This document shows positions 58,632 through 64,000 of a stretch of 64,000 bases of DNA, piece after piece. This DNA is from Morella rubra (lineage: Eukaryota > Streptophyta > Magnoliopsida > Fagales > Myricaceae). The position numbers were made by a program, and so were the translations under genes. Numbering within the stretch: the first letter of the stretch is position 1; every line of letters starts with the position of its first letter. Under the pieces are notes generated by a model. It worked only from the letters and a program-made list of their open reading frames with translations. It was not told where the DNA came from and ran no database searches. The stretch covers positions 23,296,778-23,360,777 of the forward strand of contig CM025853.1 of assembly GCA_003952965.2 (NCBI GenBank), read 5' to 3'.

Positions 58632-58669
58632 GGTTCTCTATTCTAATATTTTGATTAGAATAGAGAACC
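58632..58669. repeat. Perfect 16-bp inverted repeat, 6-base loop
   Basis: GGTTCTCTATTCTAAT is followed by ATTTTG and then by its exact complement ATTAGAATAGAGAACC. It may be the core of a foldback MITE or an unlinked hairpin; no promoter or terminator context was found. Confidence 0.9.
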
Positions 58670-58804
58670 AATTTAATAAAAAAGTCAAAAAATATCCTTT
58701 AGCAGCTTATCCATTCTAACAATTTTTAACAAAAAATTTTAATATGTAAACAGTAATTCTCTATTTTTAGATAACTATTGTTCACTTCTTCATATTAAAA
58801 TATT

Positions 58805-58880
58805 AATATTTTTCTTTTTTTTTCTTTTTCTTTTTCTTTTTCTTTTTCTTTTCTTTTTCTTTTTCTTTTTCTTTTCTTTC
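58805..58880. repeat. (TTTTTC)n pyrimidine microsatellite
   Basis: Units of TTTTTC, with some TTTTC, follow each other for about 75 bases, all pyrimidines on the plus strand. Confidence 0.85.
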
Positions 58881-60326
58881 TTCCGGTGCTCACCATCTCT
58901 CCCTCTTTCTTTTTCTTTTCTTCCTCCCAGCTCTCACATTCTCCCTCTCTGGTCTCTCATCTCAGGTTCTTAAAAAATGTTAGGCGTCAGGAAAAGACAA
59001 AAATTGAAAAATCTACCATTTTTAGGATAAGACAAATATTCAAAAATATAACCGTTACACTAAAACGAATATTCAAAAATATAAATGTTAGAAAAAGAAT
59101 AAAGAAATCTTTGAATAATAATATTTAAATAGAATAGTAAAAGTAGATGGTTAAAATTAGGGCAGGGTACCGGAGGTACCAGATGCCTGTTTAGGCATCC
59201 GATTCCGGTCCGGGAACTGCCGGAATTCCGGCAATCCCGATACCGGATGCCGGAATTCCGGCAATTCATTTGGGCCCATTTTCGGCCCAAAATCTTATTT
59301 TTTTAGGGCTTTTAACTTGGGCTTATTTTATTATTGCATTTTTCGGGCTTTTTAACTTGGTGTTATTTTATTATTGCATTTGTCGGGCTTTTTAACTTGG
59401 GCTTGATTTAATAAGTTTTTAAATATGGATGTTGGATCCAAAATACCAAATTTAGAATTTTAATAGGATGTTGGATCCACTATTTTTTTAATGTAATAAT
59501 AATTTACATGTTCCAAAATTACAAATTTACAATTCTATAGTTGTTTCAATTGCATTAAATTAATAAATCATATACATACATCAATGAAAGAAGAATGATA
59601 GAAATAAATTTACAAGTTACACATATACATAAAGTCTACAAATTATACAAATTTACATCATCTAAAAGAAACTACAAATATTACAAATTGAATAGTTGAA
59701 TTGATGAATAAAATGTTGGCCATTTAATCAAAACATCACTATCATATTGTTATGATAGTGTTAGTTTTGTATGGCCTTTTTATTTATGCCCATAATATTT
59801 AATGACCAACTACAAAAGATTGGTCATTGACTCACTAATTACTAAACTAATTTAAATTTCAACCAATGCAAAACAATAAACATAACACCTAATCGCTTCC
59901 CATTTTCCAAAACAATGAAATATCACAATATCAAAATGATAATTTTACAAAATAATAGAAATTATGAAATATATGCACAAAACCATGTCCATCATGAAAA
60001 AAAAAACAAAATAGTTAAAAAAAGAATAAAATACAACACACCCCAAAATTCAAGCTACTAATTACCAATCAATCCTATTATCTAAAAGATTATAAGTCTA
60101 ACATTTATTAATCTAATATTATGGGCATTTTCCTTAAAGTGAAAAAATGAAAAACAATACCATTATAATTTATACCTCCCTCTAATCGTCCACGTCAAGT
60201 GTCTGTATCTGTGTCACGCTATCCATGTTGGAGTTCGAGATAATAGACATAAGTTGTGTAGGATTATTAGTCATGTCTGGAAACAAAGAGCATTTAGAAA
60301 AAGCACACAACATTCTTAAAAAACAT

Positions 60327-62548
60327 TTAACAATTAAAAAAAACATTTCTAAACAACGAAATCATTACCTTTTCCACATTATAACTTTCTAAATATTCTG
60401 TTCCACCACCAATCTCAGGTTCACATTCAGCATCTTCATGAATAGAAGCAGATTGCAACCAATTCTGCGCACATATAAGACCCTCCACTGTTCTAGGAGC
60501 TAGAGAGCTTCGAAAAGCATCCAGTACACGTCCTCCTGTGCTGAAGACCGACTCAGATGGCACGGTTGTAATAGGGATGCAAGTACATCTCGAGCAATCC
60601 AAGCAAGAATAGGGAACTTAAACTGATTCACTTTCCACCAAGCCAGAATATCAAAATCCTCGACCCTAGGTTGAGGAGGCTCCATCAAATATCTATCCAA
60701 TTCAGATGTGGTTTCTATAACATCGTCCTCCTCCATGAAAGACATATATTCGTTCCACATGCGTTCTTCTGTACCACTTGCAGTAGAACTAGAACCACCA
60801 GCTTCACTAGCTATCCGTTGACGCCTTGAAGTATTATCATTACCATAAACAATATTGTACTCTATAAACAATTGTTCAATGTACCTCTAACCAAATCAGT
60901 CATCACTCGACCCTCCTCCTTGCCCAATGTCTTAGAGAACAAAAACGCAACCAACCAACTTTAATTGGGATCAAGTGTTGCTGCCACAAATAGTAGTCTA
61001 TTCACATCTTTCAAATTACCCAATATTTATCGTACTTCGATTGCATCCTCTTCGCCATATCCACCAACGAATCATCCTCACTTTGAGCAAACTCCTTCAA
61101 TTGGTTGTGAATCAAAGCCAATTGAGTACAAAATAGGTTTGCAGTAACAGTCTTCGAAGCAGATATCCTCAGCGTGACATTATAAAACAACTTCAAGAAG
61201 TTTATAAAATGCTTCACACGCACCCAATCCTCTTTAGTTGGAGGCCCCAACCCCTTCTTCCCATGCCCGTCATCAATTAAAAAATCCAAAAAACCATTAC
61301 CCAACCTATCATCGAAAGCCAACATATCATTAAAAACATCTTCATACTTCATTGTAGACTCTAACATAATATACGTCGAATTCCATCTCGTAGGTACATC
61401 AAGTTGCAAAAATCCATCGGTAGGAAGCGACCTCTTCCTCACACAACTTCTAAAATAATCCAACCGTTGAGGGGATGACTTAACATACTTCACACAATTT
61501 CTAACCCGAACCACCGAATCATCCCATTCTTTCAAACCGTCTTGCACAATCAAGTTTAAGATATGTGCACAACACCTCATGTGAATAAATTCATGCTCAC
61601 AAACAACAACCCCCACCCTACCACCAGCAAGTGCCACTTGTCTCTTTTTAAAATGATCTATTGCAACATTATTAGATGATGCATTATCCACTGTGATTGC
61701 AAGAACCTTATCAATCCCCCACTCATGCCCACATTCCTCCAATTCTGTCGCAATTGTAATCCCTCTGTGATCCGTGACTCTACGAAATCCAAGAATCCTT
61801 TTGTGCAACACAAAATTCGAATCAATAAAATGGCCAGTCACAGACATATAGTTCATATTCTGAACCGAAGTCCAAGTGTCGGTTATATAACAAATCCTAG
61901 GTCGCGTTCCTAAAATGATATTCCTTAACTTATTCTTCTCATCAAGATAAAGACCCATACAATCCTTCATCACTGTGTATCGAGAGGGCATCCTAAATCG
62001 GGGCTCAAGTTCATGAATCATATCTTTAAACCCATCCTTGCTCACCACCCTAAATGGCAACTCATCCGACGATTATGAATCGAGCGATGGCCCTCCTAAC
62101 ATTTTTCTCATTATACGTATCTATCTTCATCTCCCCCACAACATCCCCCTTCGCCAGTTTTGAAGAAACATCGTGAGTGAACTTCGACTGAGAGAAGTCC
62201 AACTTACTTTGCTTCCGTTGATATGCTAAACAACCCTTCAAGTGAGACCTCATACCGGAGGTCCCTTGACGGGTGTGGTGAACCCCAACCGGGTGATTAC
62301 AATAGTTACATTTTGCCATTGGCTTCTCTGGATCAGTTATTTTTTCCCTTGTGAAGTGATCCACATGGGAGAGGGTTGAGAAATCTTCCTCCTCTTTGGG
62401 AGAGGTGGTGCTGACACATCAACACTATCCCCCCAAGTTGAGGAGCCGACTCCTCACCAATAATAGGGGAGGAAGCATCGACTCCTACTTGGAGAGGTGG
62501 TGTCGGTGAGTCAACCGAAGGATTAGAAGAAGAAGTAAACGGATCCAT
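60327..62548 (-). pseudogene. hAT transposase (BED finger and dimerisation domain), frameshifted
   Basis: The start is MDPFTSSSN at 62548, directly after TTTTCTCAG, which looks like the acceptor of a 5' leader intron. A BED-type zinc finger follows (KCNYC to MRSHLKGC, near 62300-62220). The catalytic region is intact from 62060 to 61011: YITDTWTSVQN, AITVDNASSNN, RCCAHILNLIVQDGL, DVPTRWNSTYI. The C-terminal hAT dimerisation segment (LAWWKVNQFKFPILAWIARDVLA and VPSESVFSTGGRVLD) lies at 60680-60480. Single-base shifts occur near 62420, 62362 and 62065, again after 61011 and before 60600. It is therefore inactive, but recognisable over almost its full length. Confidence 0.88.
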
Positions 62549-62570
62549 CTGAGAAAACAAAAAGTTTTGA

Positions 62571-62700
62571 AAAACAAACCTATTAAATACTCATACTCTA
62601 ATAAATCTATTAAAGTTTTAAAAACAAACCTATTAAATACTCATACTCTAATAAATCTATTAAAGTTTTGAAAAACAAATCTATTAAATACTCATACTCA
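62571..62700. repeat. Tandem repeat, period 50-51 bp, upstream of the hAT coding region
   Basis: TATTAAATACTCATACTCTA recurs at 62581, 62631 and 62682 (the last copy partial), with AATAAATCTATTAAAGTTTT between. It lies in the presumed 5' leader intron of the transposase. Confidence 0.85.
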
Positions 62701-62977
62701 TACCAAATCAATAATACTAAAGAGGCACCATACAATATTACCAAGGTCAAGACGGGCCATTACTTGGAATTAAACACAAGAGAGATAGTAATAAGTGAAC
62801 GGAAGCAGATAAAATATTTTGAGACCTCCCTGTGAAGGGTCAAGCTTCGTTAAACAAGCAATCGAGCTATTAAGGCTCTGTCAAACTGGTATCCACTTGA
62901 TACTTGGTCTAAAATAAGTTTACTTTACTTAAAAAGAAAATACTAAGCCAGCAAATCTTTATATAACCATCGATTCG

Positions 62978-63500
62978 AAACAGCCCTAAGAATTGTTTAG
63001 AATTGTAAATCTAAAGGAAAAGGCAGCAAATCTTCCAAAAAAATGGAGGAGAAAAGGCAGCAAATCTTCCAAAAAATCGAGGATAGCACGATTTTCAAAT
63101 GAATCTTATTGAGTAGAACTGAAAATAGATAAAAAGAAAATTGCCATAGCTAATCCTGAAACAGCCCTAAGAATTGTTTAGAATTGTAAATCTAAAGGAA
63201 AAGGCAGCAAATCTTCCAAAAAAATCAAGGATAGCACGATTTTCAAATGAATCTTATTGAGTAGAACTGAAAATAGATAAAAAGTAAATTATCATAGCTA
63301 ATCCGAAACAGCCCTAAGAATTGTTTAGAATTGTAAATCTAAAGGAAAAGGCAGCAAATCTTCCAAAAAAATCGAGGATAGCACGATTTTCAAATGAATC
63401 TTATTGAGTAGAACTGAAAATAGATAAAAAGTAAATTGCCATAGCTAATCCGAAACAACCCTAAGAATTGTTTAGAATTGTAAATCTAAAGGAACTACGT
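62978..63500. repeat. Tandem array, 147-bp unit
   Basis: CAGCCCTAAGAATTGTTTAG begins at 62981, 63162 and 63309, with a close variant at 63456. The last two spacings are 147 bp each. The first unit is 181 bp because it contains an internal duplication around AAAAGGCAGCAAATCTTCCA. The units are nearly identical, which indicates recent amplification. There is no coding potential. Confidence 0.92.
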
Positions 63501-63974
63501 ACAAATTCCAGCAAAACTAAAAAAAAAAAAAAAAAAAACGAAGAAAGAGTAAAACGTAAATCTAAAGCAACTACTGATTCCATTAAAAGTAAAAGAACTA
63601 CAGATTACTACAGGCTACAGCAAACAAACAACAAACAAGTAACAACCAAATCCTCCAATCATTCAAGCCCATCCTCCTCAGTTTCACAACCTAGGTCCTA
63701 ATATACATTCTAAAATTTTAAATTAACTAATGAACTACTAAATAAGTGAAAAATTAGTGAATTTACCTCAATGGCAGTGCACTAACCAGTAACCACACGG
63801 CACAACCTTTGTAATAACCTGCAAAGAAATTTTTTTCGTATTAACAGATAATAAAATGAAGAAATGGTTATTGAACAACTGATAAATTATAATGAATAAT
63901 GATACGAAAATGAAATTGAACAAAAAAAAGAAGCAATGTGAGAGTGAGTGAGTCTGTGACTCGTGAGTGTGATC

Positions 63975-63998
63975 CGTGAGAGAGAGAGAGAGAGAGAT
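63975..63998. repeat. (GA)n microsatellite at the window edge
   Basis: This is a run of GA dinucleotides following GATCCGTGA, close to the end of the window. Confidence 0.8.
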
Positions 63999-64000
63999 TT

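Larger units (their letters stand above)
57266..59160. other. AT-rich intergenic DNA with MITE remnants
   Basis: No gene is recognised. A degraded relative of the MITEs above lies near 57900-58070 (CTATAAAATCATATCTTTAC, CACTATAATAAACATAAAAA). There are (AT)n runs at 57057-57070 and 57704-57721, a perfect hairpin at 58632-58669 and a pyrimidine tract at 58805-58880. Confidence 0.5.
59164..64000 (-). mobile_element. hAT (Ac-like) element, left end at 59164, right end not in window
   Basis: The sequence CAGGGTACCGG near 59164 resembles a hAT terminus (CAGGG). Next to it lies a GC-rich subterminal zone (59170-59290) with hairpins such as GATGCCTGTTTAGGCATC and two copies of TGCCGGAATTCCGGCAA (59218, 59248), as Ac elements have. 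The transposase reads leftward toward this end. No matching inverted end appears up to 64000, so the element probably continues beyond the window. The 8-bp target duplication could not be tested. Confidence 0.6.

Noticed and set aside
62978-63500. CRISPR-like array
   Set aside because: The repeats are contiguous 147-bp units without unique spacers in a plant nuclear context.

Overview
This is nuclear DNA of a flowering plant, most likely a eudicot with a repeat-rich genome. The evidence is split genes with GT-AG introns, plant-specific proteins (a phragmoplast kinesin, SECRET AGENT, a phytocystatin), T/A-rich introns and many plant transposon families. The species cannot be named from the sequence.

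Three host genes are present. (1) 3835-22552, minus strand: a kinesin-12 of the PAKRP1 / KIN-12A-B type in 16 exons. Its seventh intron is 8.7 kb long and holds a decayed Ty1/copia element (12323-19957), which is itself interrupted by other LTR-type debris. A TRIM and a MITE-like repeat sit in its eighth intron. Exon 10, in the motor domain, lacks one C and breaks the reading frame. (2) 26636-27025, plus strand: an intronless secreted phytocystatin with its own TATA box. (3) 28328-43257, minus strand: SECRET AGENT, the plant O-GlcNAc transferase, in 28 exons. A 5'-truncated LINE with an 11-bp target duplication lies in intron 9 and a MITE in intron 15. Exon 8 has a damaged acceptor that reads in frame only from an AG five bases downstream. 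The kinesin and cystatin genes are divergent; the cystatin and SEC genes are convergent.

The right third is transposon territory. An AT-rich tract (44330-45770) leads into an 11.1 kb Mutator-like element (45772-56920) with 178-bp terminal inverted repeats. Its transposase is broken and carries a 198-bp MITE flanked by a CTA duplication. It also holds traces of a convergent second gene and a nested retroelement-like block (about 51490-55863) with a CCCGGG minisatellite. The AT-rich tract to the left of this element is repeated in inverted orientation directly to its right, so the element appears to lie inside a larger palindromic repeat. From 59164 to the window end lies a hAT (Ac-like) element with a frameshifted transposase, GC-rich subterminal repeats and a 147-bp tandem array upstream of the coding region.

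The left end (1-3834) is intergenic. It contains a tRNA-derived SINE with a 16-bp target duplication and a local tandem duplication. The host genes are related only by position, although kinesin-12 (cell-plate formation) and SEC (O-GlcNAc signalling) are both housekeeping-type genes. No unambiguously new biological system was found. The most unusual structures are the nested MULE palindrome and the two small lesions in otherwise well-conserved genes.
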